From contig NZ_JARJHL010000010.1 of NCBI RefSeq assembly GCF_029309835.1, positions 310,001 through 374,000 on the forward strand: a stretch of DNA of 64,000 nt, in the 5' to 3' direction. The translations under genes were made by a program, and so were the position numbers. The stretch is from Paracoccus sp. DMF-8. GTDB lineage: Bacteria; Pseudomonadota; Alphaproteobacteria; Rhodobacterales; Rhodobacteraceae. Below the pieces are notes generated by a model. The model was not told the DNA's origin. It searched no databases and worked only from the letters and a program-made list of their open reading frames with translations. Positions 39,288 through 47,781 of the stretch are shown here, piece after piece (the first letter of the stretch is position 1; each line of letters starts with the position of its first letter).

Positions 39288-39548
39288 TCAGTCTAAATCC
39301 GCCGCGTGCCAGCTATCTTTATCAGCAGACCTTGCAAAGGCGGCGCCAGAAGGAACAAGCCATGGATCAAGTATTGAGGGGTCCGCATCTTTCAGGTGGG
39401 AAAAACCTACAATTTTTCCATCGGCCACACTGAAATGATCTTCTTGACCGCACATGTACTCGGCGATGTTGTCGCCTTCATCATTAGCCCGACAAATATA
39501 CAAGACCGGTCGTTCACGTCTGAAAACGTGGATGCAGCGGATGCACAT
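39288..39548 (-). CDS. hypothetical small cysteine-containing protein
   Basis: 86 residues from an ATG at 39548 (MCIRCIHVFRRERPVLYICR; a longer start at 39569 is possible). It contains AEYMCGQEDHF and KIVGFSHLKDADPSILDPW. I have a sense of a widespread short family with a C-G-Q-x-D-H core and a following VG-x-SHL segment, sometimes next to immunity proteins, but I cannot name it with confidence. Composition differs from neighbours (lower GC), suggesting transfer. The 39570-39852 stretch after it has no gene I can support. Confidence 0.55.
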   Translation of the reverse strand: MCIRCIHVFRRERPVLYICRANDEGDNIAEYMCGQEDHFSVADGKIVGFSHLKDADPSILDPWLVPSGAAFARSADKDSWHAADLD

Positions 39549-39852
39549 AATGTGGTTTTCACCTGTCACGCGTTCGCTCCACTTGATCCGGATTTAAGAG
39601 CACGGCAGTTGACTGCTATTGTCAACGTCCGCTGAGGGTCGAAAGCTGGGCACTACCGTAGCTTTGGCAACCGCGCGACCATGACGAGGGATGGCAAGAT
39701 CTTGACGTTTCTCGTCAGTCGAGCCGCAGGCAATATTTTGGCGTTCGCGCGGCGGGCTGAGCTTTGGCAATAAATTTCCCAAGTTCGCGCACATTCTCAG
39801 AGGGGCGCCCCCAAGAGCATGGTCGGACTGCTATCAGGCTAACCTGTCCCAA

Positions 39853-40260
39853 CTATGCTGGCAGCAACTCAATTTCGGGGTGGGCCTCAAATATTTCCAT
39901 CACGATCTGAAAGAAATCCTGACCGGTGCCCGATTCCAGCGCGCCCAACTGTCGGCGGATCGCGTCGATGTTGAACCTATCGGGATGGCGCAGCTTGTCA
40001 TTCAGCCAGCGCCGCGTTTCAGCAATCCCCAGATCGGCGGTGCTCTTGTCCATCGCCTGCCAGCGCACCTGCACGGCGCCAGCTTCATTTAGCGCGCCAT
40101 AGCCGCCATAAAGCATGTCGTCCAGCGCATCCAGACTTTCGCCAAGCTACCAATCCTCGGCGCTCATGAACACCCTGTTCATCTCGGCATAGAAGCCCGG
40201 AATGTCGCGAAACCGATTGCCGTCGATGGTCAGCACCAGATCTGGCGTGGATGCGGTCAA
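39853..40260 (-). pseudogene. barstar-like ribonuclease inhibitor with internal amber codon
   Basis: A TTG start at 40260, preceded by GGAAAGAACC, opens LTASTPDLVLTIDGNRFRDI, followed by PGFYAEMNRVFMSAEDW. A TAG at 40149-40147 then interrupts, and the same frame continues LGESLDALDDMLYGGYGALN to the end. That is the barstar fold: IDG strand, FY-x-E helix, and a Leu-rich SLDAL-x-D segment. Barstar inhibits barnase-type RNases; no barnase gene is visible nearby. A single C-to-T change (CAG to TAG) would explain it. Confidence 0.75.
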
Positions 40261-40496
40261 GGTTCTTTCCTTTCCGGTCGTCCTGTGGTCACGACCTTGG
40301 AGCGCATCGGGACGCTCAGCGTGAAATGAAAGCGCCCAGCGCGTGGCGGATCTGCATCGCAGCCGGGCGCAATAGGAGCGGGCAAGCAAGCGCTGGAAGG
40401 TGGGCTAAAGGGTGGACTGTTCCGACCGGATGCCTGCTAATAGATTGTATTATATTGATATTGTCATGATTAATGGTGCGCCTAGAAGGAGCTGAT

Positions 40497-40595
40497 TTGA
40501 ACGCTCTTTTCGAGGTTTTCGAGGATTGGGAACGCCATCTCGCACAGTATGATCTAGCCGATCTGAGGTGCGACGATGACCAGCCCGCACCATGA
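40497..40595 (+). CDS. possible 32-residue leader peptide upstream of mobC
   Basis: A TTG start preceded by AGAAGGAG opens MNALFEVFEDWERHLAQYDL and ends 20 bp inside the MobC gene. The strong ribosome site here, and a weaker one at the mobC ATG (40576), suggest that translation of mobC is coupled to this frame. The AT-rich 40440-40490 just upstream is a plausible promoter and could include the transfer origin; neither is shown. The rest of 40261-40496 has no gene I recognise. Confidence 0.45.
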   Translation: MNALFEVFEDWERHLAQYDLADLRCDDDQPAP

Positions 40596-40992
40596 TTTCA
40601 ACGAGGTTGCCAAGGTCAAAGCGCCGAAATATCCCCCGCCGTTCTCGCTGCGCCTGACCTTCGTGGAACGGGCGCGGCTGGAACGGGATGCGGCGGGGAT
40701 GTCGCTGGGCGCTTACATCCGCTCAAGGCTGTTTGGGGATGATGTGCCGCCGCGCCGGACGCGGGGCAAGTTTCCGGTCAAGGATCAGGCGGCGTTGGCG
40801 AAGGTGCTGGCGGCGCTGGGTGCCTCGCGGCTCTCGCAGAACCTCAACCAGCTTGCCCGCGCCGTGAACATCGGCGCTCTGCCCGTCACGCCCGAAACCG
40901 ACTCGGAATTGCGGGATGCTTGCCGCGCGGTGGCAGAACTGCGCGATGAGTTGCTGCGGGCGCTCGGCAAGACGCCGGGAGGTGCGCCATGA
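40576..40992 (+). CDS. MobC-like relaxosome accessory protein
   Basis: 138 residues. The region FSLRLTFVERARLERDAAGM, then SLGAYIRSRLFGDD, is a ribbon-helix-helix DNA-binding fold. SRLSQNLNQLARAVNIGALP is the signature of bacterial mobilisation proteins (MobC family). It helps the relaxase open the transfer origin. It overlaps the relaxase gene by four bases (ATGA). Confidence 0.87.
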   Translation: MTSPHHDFNEVAKVKAPKYPPPFSLRLTFVERARLERDAAGMSLGAYIRSRLFGDDVPPRRTRGKFPVKDQAALAKVLAALGASRLSQNLNQLARAVNIGALPVTPETDSELRDACRAVAELRDELLRALGKTPGGAP

Positions 40993-42317
40993 TCCTCAAG
41001 GCTTCGGAACGTGGCAATGCCGCCGAACTGGCGCGGCATTTGATGAACACCCGCGACAATGACCATGTAACCCTGCATGAGATTCGCGGTTTTCTGTCGG
41101 GTGATCTGGCCGGGGCGTTGATGGAGGCCGATGCGATCTCGCAGGGAACGCGCTGCAAGAACTTCCTGTTTTCGCTCAGTCTGAATCCGCCAGAGAAGGA
41201 ATCCGTATCCCTTGAGGTATTCGAGGTCGCCGTGGAGATGGCGGAGCAGCGCCTTGGGCTGGACGGCCAGCCCCGCGCCATCGTCTTTCATGAGAAGGAA
41301 GGCCGCCGCCATGCCCATGCGGTGTGGTCGCGGATCGACGCGGAGACGATGACCGCCCGCAATCTGCCCTTCTACAAGCAGAGGCTAACAGAACTTTCGC
41401 GCGAGCTTTACCTTGAACACGGTTGGGAGATGCCGCGCGGGCTGCTGGATCGCGCTTTGCGCAATCCGCTGAACTTCTCGCGCGAAGAATGGCAACAGGC
41501 CAAACGGGCGCAGATCGACCCGCGCTTGCTCAAGGCGGGTTTTCAGGACTGCTGGAAGCGTTCGGACAATGCCGATGCCCTGCAAGCGGCCTTGGAAGAA
41601 AAGGGATACTTCCTCGCCCGTGGTGATCGGCGCGGCGTGGTGGCGTTGGATTGGCGCGGCGAAGCCTATGCGCTTTCGCGCTATTGCGGGGTGAAGGCCA
41701 AGGATGTCGCGGTGCGGATGGGCGATGCCGCGCATCTGCCGTCCGTCGCCGAACGCCAGCGCTGGCTGGCGCAGCGGATGGCGGGCAAGCTGGCAGGCTG
41801 GGCGCGGGATGAGGCCGCCCGCCATGAGAAACAGGCGCTCGCCGTGAAATTCCAGCGCGAACAGATGGTGCAGCGCCAGCGGGCGCTGCGGCGCGAACAG
41901 GATATGGTGCAGGCGCAGCGGCAAGAGGCCGAACAGCGCCGAAGAGCGGCGCGTGTGCCGAAAGGCGTCAGGGGGGTGTGGGGTTGGGTCACAGGCCAGA
42001 ACCGCAAGATCAAGATTCAGAACGAACTGGACGCGCAGCGGGCGCAGGAACGCGACCGGACAGAGCGCGAATCCATGATCCAGAAACAACTTGCCGAACG
42101 CCGCCAGTTGCAAGGGCGTGTGAAGGCCGCGCGGGCGCAGCAGAATGAGGCCATGCAGGAACTGACCCGCGACGTTGCGCACTATGTCCGGCTGGGGCGG
42201 GATGCGCCGTCCGTTCCGTCCCCCGCCAAAGAGCCGAAACGCGCCAGAACCCGCAAGGACGGGCGCGAACGGGAACGCGGGGCGTGGCGGGGCGATGCGC
42301 CGGATTTTGACCTTTAA
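40989..42317 (+). CDS. relaxase/mobilisation nuclease (MobA/VirD2-like)
   Basis: 442 residues. The N-terminal ~150 residues are the relaxase domain: a GNAAELARHLMNTRDNDHVT opening instead of the tyrosine-bearing start of many relaxases, then the metal-binding histidines in HEKEGRRHAHAVWSRID (about 104-120). A long charged coiled-coil region (residues ~270-410, rich in RQ/EQ) follows. It nicks DNA for conjugal mobilisation. No type IV secretion genes are present, so a helper element would be needed. Confidence 0.87.
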   Translation: MILKASERGNAAELARHLMNTRDNDHVTLHEIRGFLSGDLAGALMEADAISQGTRCKNFLFSLSLNPPEKESVSLEVFEVAVEMAEQRLGLDGQPRAIVFHEKEGRRHAHAVWSRIDAETMTARNLPFYKQRLTELSRELYLEHGWEMPRGLLDRALRNPLNFSREEWQQAKRAQIDPRLLKAGFQDCWKRSDNADALQAALEEKGYFLARGDRRGVVALDWRGEAYALSRYCGVKAKDVAVRMGDAAHLPSVAERQRWLAQRMAGKLAGWARDEAARHEKQALAVKFQREQMVQRQRALRREQDMVQAQRQEAEQRRRAARVPKGVRGVWGWVTGQNRKIKIQNELDAQRAQERDRTERESMIQKQLAERRQLQGRVKAARAQQNEAMQELTRDVAHYVRLGRDAPSVPSPAKEPKRARTRKDGRERERGAWRGDAPDFDL

Positions 42318-42331
42318 CGAGTAAGGAGAGA

Positions 42332-42556
42332 ATGATGAGTAAACGACGCGGAACGAAGCCATTCACCCTTGAACTGAACGCCAGCATACGCGCCAAGCTG
42401 GCGGCAGTGGCCGGTTACTATGGCGCATCTTGGGAAGATGCGATCTATCTGGCCGTTCATCACGAGTGGAACGGCATCCAGTTTCATCTTGCCGAGTGCG
42501 AGGCCGCCCGAACGGCACCACCCGCGCCGCAGGGCGATGATGACGTGCCGTGGTAA
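42332..42556 (+). CDS. hypothetical mobilisation-region protein
   Basis: 74 residues, MMSKRRGTKPFTLELNASIR, with AAGGAG upstream and a Pro/Asp-rich tail. Its N-terminal part could be a small ribbon-helix-helix or accessory protein; not recognised. It lies 14 bp after the relaxase gene, likely the same transcript. Confidence 0.6.
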   Translation: MMSKRRGTKPFTLELNASIRAKLAAVAGYYGASWEDAIYLAVHHEWNGIQFHLAECEAARTAPPAPQGDDDVPW

Positions 42557-42572
42557 AATTTGCACGGCGTCA

Positions 42573-42597
42573 TCATAACTGGTATGATTGGTTATGA
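42573..42597 (+). promoter_or_regulatory. parDE autoregulatory operator candidate
   Basis: Inverted repeat TCATAAC (42573-42579), 11 bp, GTTATGA (42591-42597), ending 11 bp before the parD ATG. Antitoxins of the ParD family bind such palindromes to repress their own operon. Confidence 0.7.
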
Positions 42598-42608
42598 AAG
42601 GAGTCGCC

Positions 42609-42872
42609 ATGACCAGACTGACCATATCAATGCCCGAACAGATGACCGCCTATGTCGAGGCTCAGATTTCCGAAGGGCGCTACGGGAATGTGAGCGAGTT
42701 TTTCCGTGATCTCGTTCGCCGCGATCAGGAACGCCGCACCGCCGCGATAGGTGAGTTGAGATCGCTTCTGGCCAAAGCCGAGGCCAGCGGGATCGGGAAC
42801 CGTTCGATGAATGAACTGCTTAGCGCAGCCCGCACTGAAGCGCGGCAGAATGGATTGCTGCGTGACGAATAG
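42609..42872 (+). CDS. ParD-like type II antitoxin
   Basis: 87 residues. MTRLTISMPEQMTAYVEAQI, then GRYGNVSEFFRDLVRRDQER, is the ribbon-helix-helix DNA-binding domain of the ParD/CC2985 family; the C-terminal tail (SMNELLSAARTEARQNGLL) would wrap the toxin. GAAAGGAG precedes the ATG. It overlaps the toxin gene by 11 bp. Confidence 0.92.
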   Translation: MTRLTISMPEQMTAYVEAQISEGRYGNVSEFFRDLVRRDQERRTAAIGELRSLLAKAEASGIGNRSMNELLSAARTEARQNGLLRDE

Positions 42873-43161
42873 CTACAAGCTGACGGAAGATGCCGAACGC
42901 GATGTGATCGACATCTATCTATTTACTCTAGAGCATTTTGGGTTGGCGCAGGCGGAGAAATATTTCGCCGAAATGTTTACACGCTTTGATACGATAGCCA
43001 AGATACCAGACCTTGGCCGCGACTACAGCGACATTTATCCCGGCGCATTCCGCGTAAATCAAGGAAGCCATGCCGTATATTATCGGCGCGTGGACGGCGC
43101 GATTCTTATCCTGCGCATTCTTCACCAGGCCATGGACCCCGCTCGCCATTTGGGAGGGTAA
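42862..43161 (+). CDS. ParE/RelE-superfamily toxin
   Basis: 99 residues from a GTG inside the end of parD, reading VTNSYKLTEDAERDVIDIYL. ParE features include the TEDAERDVIDIY helix, IPDLGRDYSDIYPGAFRVN and HAVYYRRVDGAILILRILH. ParE toxins poison DNA gyrase. With parD it forms a post-segregational stabilisation module for the mobilisable element. Confidence 0.92.
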   Translation: MTNSYKLTEDAERDVIDIYLFTLEHFGLAQAEKYFAEMFTRFDTIAKIPDLGRDYSDIYPGAFRVNQGSHAVYYRRVDGAILILRILHQAMDPARHLGG

Positions 43162-43203
43162 ATCTTAACGTCAAATTAACCAAATTCATATAGATTATGA
43201 CAT

Positions 43204-43600
43204 ATGAATTTCGATGACAGCCTTTCGGAGAAGTGGGAACGCGCGGCGAGTGCGCGGCAGCAAGACTTTGACGATCTGCAACGCGAGGTGGCCGGGGTAG
43301 ACGTTGGGCGGCTTGCCCGCTTCCTGCCTGACGATGTGCGTAATCCCGAAGCCGCTGAAAAGCGCAAGGCCGAACACCAGCAGCAAATGCTGACGCGCCT
43401 GCAAATGATGATGCGCGATCCTGAATATGCGGCGCTGCACGAAAATGCCGTGAAGACTTTGCGGCAGGTGTCAACCGAACTTGACCAGATCAACGAGGAT
43501 GCCCGCCGCCTTTGGGAAGCGGACACGAAAGCCATCGCGCAGATAGACGAACGCGCAGCCCGCGATTCACACGGTCGCGCCGTGTTCATGAATCAGGACG
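43204..43600 (+). pseudogene. hypothetical mobilisable-element protein, cut by the IS element
   Basis: The frame MNFDDSLSEKWERAASARQQ runs with coiled-coil-rich sequence for about 132 codons to FMNQDG and then enters the IS left end at 43601. No stop is reached before the insertion. Genes of this type accompany mobA in small mobilisable elements, but the function is unknown. Its 3' part is not found on the other side of the IS. Confidence 0.7.
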
Positions 43601-44691
43601 GGCGTTGTTGCACAAGCCTGACGACAAGTGATTCACTTTGCGAATCCATGCCGTTAGACGCGCTGCATGAGCAAGCCATCACCCGCCCGCTATCGCACGA
43701 CGAACTGGTCCATCTACAACGCATCGCTGCGCAAGCGGGGGTCGCTGCTGATCTGGGTGGACACGGACATGACCTGGCTTGCGCCGCGTGATGGGAGGCC
43801 TGGGAGGCCAGCGGTGTTTTCCGATGCGGCGATACAGTTCTGCCTGTCGATCAAGGTCCTGTTCAAGCTGCCGCTTCGCCAGATCGAGCCAGGTTCCGCC
43901 ACTGGTTCGAGGAACCTTGGCGAGGCGGGATGGTGGCGAGCCTGCTGAAGCTGGCGGGGCTGGACTGGCCGGTGCCTGACTTTTCCACGCTGTGCCGCCG
44001 ACAGAAGACCCTGGCCGTGCAGATCCCCTATCGCCGCGCCGACGGGCTGCTCAACCTGCTGGTCGACAGCACGGGCATCAAGTTCCTCGGCGACGGCGAA
44101 TGGCGGGCGCGCAAGCACGGGGTGCAGGGGCGGCGCCAATGGCGCAAGGTGCATTTGGCGATGGACCCGGCCACGTCCGACATCCGCGCGGTGGAATTCA
44201 CCCCTAGCCGCGACGGCGACAGCCCTGTTCTGCCCGACCTACTCGGCCAGATCCCGGCGGACGAGAAGATCGGCACGGTCACCGCCGACGGCGCCTATGA
44301 CACGCGCCGCTGCCACACCGCTATCCTCGCGCGTGAGGCCACCCCGATCATTCCGATCCGCAAGAACGGGCGGCTGTGGAAGGAAGATTGCCCGGCAGCA
44401 CGCGCCCGAAACGACACCCTGCGCGCCACCCGACATTACGGTCGGGCTTTCTGGAAACGTTGGACTGGATACCACGCCCGCAGCCGGATCGAGGCGAGGA
44501 TGCGCTGCCTGAAATCCTTCGGCGAACGCATCATGGCGAGGGACCCGGATCGCCAGACCGCCGAAGTCCACATCCGCGTCGCACTCATGAACCGCTTCAA
44601 CGCCCTCGGCACAGCCGACATCGTCCGCGTAGCCTGAGTTGAGTGGGGGAAGGGGCAGTCACGCCTCAAGCGATAGTTGCGCAACAACGCC
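43601..44691 (+). mobile_element. IS5-type insertion sequence
   Basis: About 1.09 kb bounded by imperfect 15-bp inverted repeats: GGCGTTGTTGCACAA at 43601-43615 and TTGCGCAACAACGCC at 44677-44691. The GTTGTTGC end and the transposase place it in IS5, probably the IS427 group. No clear target duplication is visible, and the two flanks belong to different genes, so DNA next to the element was probably deleted after insertion. Confidence 0.85.
43667..44637 (+). pseudogene. IS5-family transposase, split by a short insertion
   Basis: The first part (MSKPSPARYRTTNWSIYNAS to FKLPLRQ, ending about 43882) should continue ...TTG-MVASLLKLAGLDWPV, which resumes at 43930 in another frame. About 38 extra bases lie between, including the palindrome-like GGTTCC...GGAACC. 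The second part holds the DDE region LLVDSTGIKFLGDGEWRARK, IGTVTADGAYDTRRCH and HARSRIEARMRCLKSFGERI. If the first and second frames are not joined by frameshifting, the element cannot move by itself. Confidence 0.85.
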
Positions 44692-44822
44692 AACTGCGCC
44701 AGACGGTGCTGCGGTTGGCCTTCGCGGAGCCTCTGCGATACCAGCGAAATGAAGGTTATCGAACTCCTGAATTATCATTCCCTTTCAAGGCTTTAGCGGG
44801 AATTTCAGGGCAAAAAGTGAGA
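44692..44822 (+). pseudogene. large serine recombinase C-terminal fragment
   Basis: From the IS right end the frame reads QLRQTVLRLAFAEPLRYQRN, EGYRTPELSFPFKALAGISG, which matches the extreme C-terminus of serine recombinases (LAFTEPLRY-x-x-NEGFRT-like). It runs out into the tRNA-Thr 3' end. It is evidence that a second integrative element once stood here. Resolution by family memory only. Confidence 0.7.
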
Positions 44823-44897
<75 letters not shown>

Positions 44898-45059
44898 GCC
44901 GTGTGGAGGGCGATTTAGACCGGTCTTGCGCAGCACGCAAGAGGGAAAGGCGAAAAAACCGTCCTGGGGGTGCAATTCGCGCGATGGCCGCTGCTGACGT
45001 TCCGGCGTCCCGTGCAGTGGACTTCTGGACGGATTGCGACGATCGGGTTAACAGGGGCC

Positions 45060-45263
45060 ATGAGCAAACGCCCCACATCCAGCACCGATGCCGCCAGCCG
45101 CGAGGATCGGCTTCGCGCCGCGCTTCGCGCCAATCTTGCCCGCCGCAAGGCGCAGGGCAGGGCGCGGGCCATTGATGATCCGGACGACAACGCCGGGGCG
45201 CAAAATGGTGACCAAGGCGGCAGATCGACCGCCGGACCAGCAGCCGAACCGAGGCAGGAGTAA
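45060..45263 (+). CDS. small hypothetical protein upstream of murA
   Basis: 67 residues, [20 protein letters not shown], with [20 protein letters not shown], a basic Arg/Ala helix. Similar short frames precede murA in related genomes. It ends 5 bp before the murA start. Function unknown. Confidence 0.75.
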   Translation: MSKRPTSSTDAASREDRLRAALRANLARRKAQGRARAIDDPDDNAGAQNGDQGGRSTAGPAAEPRQE

Positions 45264-45267
45264 ACGA

Positions 45268-46551
45268 ATGGACCAGATCATCGTCCGGGGCGGCGGCGCG
45301 CTGCACGGAGAGATTCCGATTGCGGGAGCCAAGAACGCCTGCCTGACGCTGATGCCGCTGACCTTGCTGACCGACCAGCCGCTGACGCTGACCAATGCGC
45401 CGCGGCTGTCGGACATCCGCACGATGACCAGCCTGCTGCAATCGCTTGGGTCCGAGGTCGTCAGCCTGCAGGACGGTCAGGTGCTGGCCATGTCCAGCCA
45501 CGACCTGACCAGCCAAAAGGCCGATTACGACATCGTCCGCAAGATGCGTGCCTCGATCCTGGTGCTGGGTCCGCTGCTGGCGCGTTATGGCCATGCGGTG
45601 GTGTCGCTGCCGGGGGGCTGCGCGATTGGCGCCCGTCCCGTCGATCTGCATCTGAAATCGCTGGAGGCGATGGGGGCAGAGCTGGATCTGCGCGACGGCT
45701 ATGTTTTCGCCAAGGCTCCGGCCGGCGGGTTGCGCGGGGCCGCTCATGGATTCCCCATCGTCTCGGTCGGGGCGACGGAAAACGCGCTGATGGCGGCGGC
45801 GCTGGCCCAGGGCACGACGGTTCTGAAAAATGTCGCGCGCGAGCCAGAGATCGTCGATCTGGCCCAGTGCCTGCGCCGCATGGGCGCGCGGATCGAGGGC
45901 GAGGGCACATCGACCATGACCATCGAGGGGGTGACCCAGTTGAACGGCGCCACCCATCCCGTCGTCACCGACCGCATCGAGCTGGGCACCTATATGCTGG
46001 CCCCCGCGATCTGCGGCGGCGAGGTCGAATGTCTGGGCGGGCGCATCGACCTGGTTGCCACCTTCTGCGAAAAGCTGGACGAGGCCGGGGTCGATGTCGT
46101 CGAAACCGAACGCGGGCTGAAGGTCAGCCGCAAGAATGGCCGCATCCGCGCGGTCGATGTCGTGACCGAGCCTTTCCCGGGTTTCCCCACTGACCTGCAG
46201 GCCCAGATGATGGCGCTGATGTGCACCGCCGATGGCACCTCGGTTCTGGAGGAACGCATCGTTGAAAACCGCTTCATGCACGCCCCCGAACTGACCCGCA
46301 TGGGCGCCCGGATCGAGGTTCACGGCGGTCATGCCACCGTCCACGGCGTCGAAAAACTGCGCGGTGCGCCGGTCATGGCGACCGATCTGCGCGCCAGCGT
46401 CGGCCTGATTCTGGCCGGTCTGGCGGCCGAGGGCGAAACCATCGTCGGCCGCGTCTACCATCTGGATCGCGGCTATGAGAAAGTCGTGCGCAAGCTGCGC
46501 GGGGTCGGTGCCCGGATCGAACGCATCAAGGAGGTGACTTCAGATGAGTGA
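45268..46551 (+). CDS. murA: UDP-N-acetylglucosamine 1-carboxyvinyltransferase
   Basis: It adds enolpyruvate to UDP-GlcNAc, the first committed step of peptidoglycan synthesis and the target of fosfomycin. 427 residues starting [20 protein letters not shown]. The catalytic loop [17 protein letters not shown] carries the cysteine that fosfomycin modifies, at about residue 118. [19 protein letters not shown] and [13 protein letters not shown] are also conserved. The end overlaps the DUF2948 gene by 8 bp. Confidence 0.98.
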   Translation: MDQIIVRGGGALHGEIPIAGAKNACLTLMPLTLLTDQPLTLTNAPRLSDIRTMTSLLQSLGSEVVSLQDGQVLAMSSHDLTSQKADYDIVRKMRASILVLGPLLARYGHAVVSLPGGCAIGARPVDLHLKSLEAMGAELDLRDGYVFAKAPAGGLRGAAHGFPIVSVGATENALMAAALAQGTTVLKNVAREPEIVDLAQCLRRMGARIEGEGTSTMTIEGVTQLNGATHPVVTDRIELGTYMLAPAICGGEVECLGGRIDLVATFCEKLDEAGVDVVETERGLKVSRKNGRIRAVDVVTEPFPGFPTDLQAQMMALMCTADGTSVLEERIVENRFMHAPELTRMGARIEVHGGHATVHGVEKLRGAPVMATDLRASVGLILAGLAAEGETIVGRVYHLDRGYEKVVRKLRGVGARIERIKEVTSDE

Positions 46552-47020
46552 CGCCAGTTTCAACGACGTCGATCCGGGGCCGCTGGCCCTGCGCGCCGAG
46601 GATGCCGAAGACCTGCAGGTGTTGGCGACGCTGGTGCAGGATGCGGTCCTGCCCCTGTCGGAAATCTCCTATGACGCGCATCAGCGTTATCTGGCGCTGC
46701 TGCTCAACCGCTTCCGGTGGGAGGATGCCGAACTCGCCCGCCGCGAAAGCCGCCCCTATGAACGGGTGCGCGCGCTGATGGTGGTGTCGGATGTGGTCCG
46801 GGTACGTTCGGACGGGATCGACCGCGCGGACAGCGATCTGGTGCTGGAATTGCTGACTATCCGCTGGCAGCCGGGCGAGGATGGCACTGGCTGCATCATG
46901 CTGGAATTTGCGGGTGACGGCACGCTGGCCGTCGATGTCGAATGCCTGAACATCGATCTGCGCGACGTGACGCGTCCCTCTATCGCGCCCTCGGGTCGGG
47001 CGCCGCATCATCCCGAATGA
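46544..47020 (+). CDS. DUF2948 family protein
   Basis: 158 residues, including [20 protein letters not shown] and the C-terminal [20 protein letters not shown]. This family sits next to murA in many Rhodobacterales, where hisD usually follows. Function unknown. It overlaps both murA and the next gene (ATGA). Confidence 0.9.
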   Translation: MSDASFNDVDPGPLALRAEDAEDLQVLATLVQDAVLPLSEISYDAHQRYLALLLNRFRWEDAELARRESRPYERVRALMVVSDVVRVRSDGIDRADSDLVLELLTIRWQPGEDGTGCIMLEFAGDGTLAVDVECLNIDLRDVTRPSIAPSGRAPHHPE

Positions 47021-47530
47021 TGCTTTGGCCCCTTGGGCCGGATCGGGCTGCCGAATGGCGCGAGATCCGGCTGGAGGCGCTGCTGCTGGACGGTGACGCG
47101 CTTTGGCGCGCATCACGCCGATTGGTGCGACCGTCCGCTGTCCGATTTCGCAAACCGTCTGGAACAGATGCGACATTTCGCAGCCGGCGAGGCCATGGGC
47201 ACGCCGCTGGCCATCGCCTGCTGGGAGGCCGGAATGGACCCGTCCGACCCGCGCCGGGGATGGGTGATGTCCGTCTATGCGCGCCCGCTGGCCCGGGGCA
47301 GGGGCTATGCGCAGGCGGTGCTGCACCAGATCGCTTGCGATGCCGCGCAATCGGGCATGCGTTCGCTTGGGCTGCATGTGCGCGACGACAATCACCATGC
47401 CCGCGCGCTCTATGATCAGATCGGATTCCGCGCCGTCGGCCCTGCGCCGCGACCAGCGCCGGACAGCGCGGCAGAGACGGTGATGCATCTGCCACTGGAC
47501 TCGCGGCTGCGTGGCGCGGAACCGCAATGA
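47017..47530 (+). CDS. GNAT family N-acetyltransferase, frameshifted
   Basis: The N-terminal part [20 protein letters not shown] ends in LLLDGDA, after which one extra base near 47100 shifts the frame; the second part continues FGAHHADWCDRPLSDFANRL and carries the acetyl-CoA loop YARPLARGRGYAQAVLHQIA and the C-terminal ALYDQIGFRAVG. About 170 residues in all. Substrate unknown. Probably intact in the real genome. Confidence 0.8.
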
Positions 47531-47604
47531 AATCAGCCCGCTATCCTAGTTGCACATGAGTTTCATTATTATCTTATTGTTTTGATTGACATTTTATGTC
47601 CTGC

Positions 47605-47725
47605 GGGCGATGGGTGCCCTGTCGGGAGTAGCGACCGCCCAATCAGGGGCAGGGGCGCGTCAACATTCTCGCAGGCTCTTTCTGCGTGGCGTGCCAGCCC
47701 ATCGGGCCTCGCGAGACCGTGGCGA
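47605..47725 (+). ncRNA. yybP-ykoY manganese riboswitch
   Basis: The three conserved blocks of the class are present in order: GGGAGTAGC (47624-47632), CGTCAACAT (47658-47666) and GCGAGACC (47711-47718). GATGGG (47609-47614) and CCCATC (47698-47703) can form a closing stem. A further stem CGGGCG (47736-47741) / CGCCCG (47754-47759) lies before the ribosome site and may be the switching element. It stands 57 bp before mntP, a known target of this riboswitch. Confidence 0.88.
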
Positions 47726-47781
47726 CCGGATCCTGCGGGCGGGGTCCGTCCTTCGCCCGGTCAGCCCAAAAGGAAATTGCC

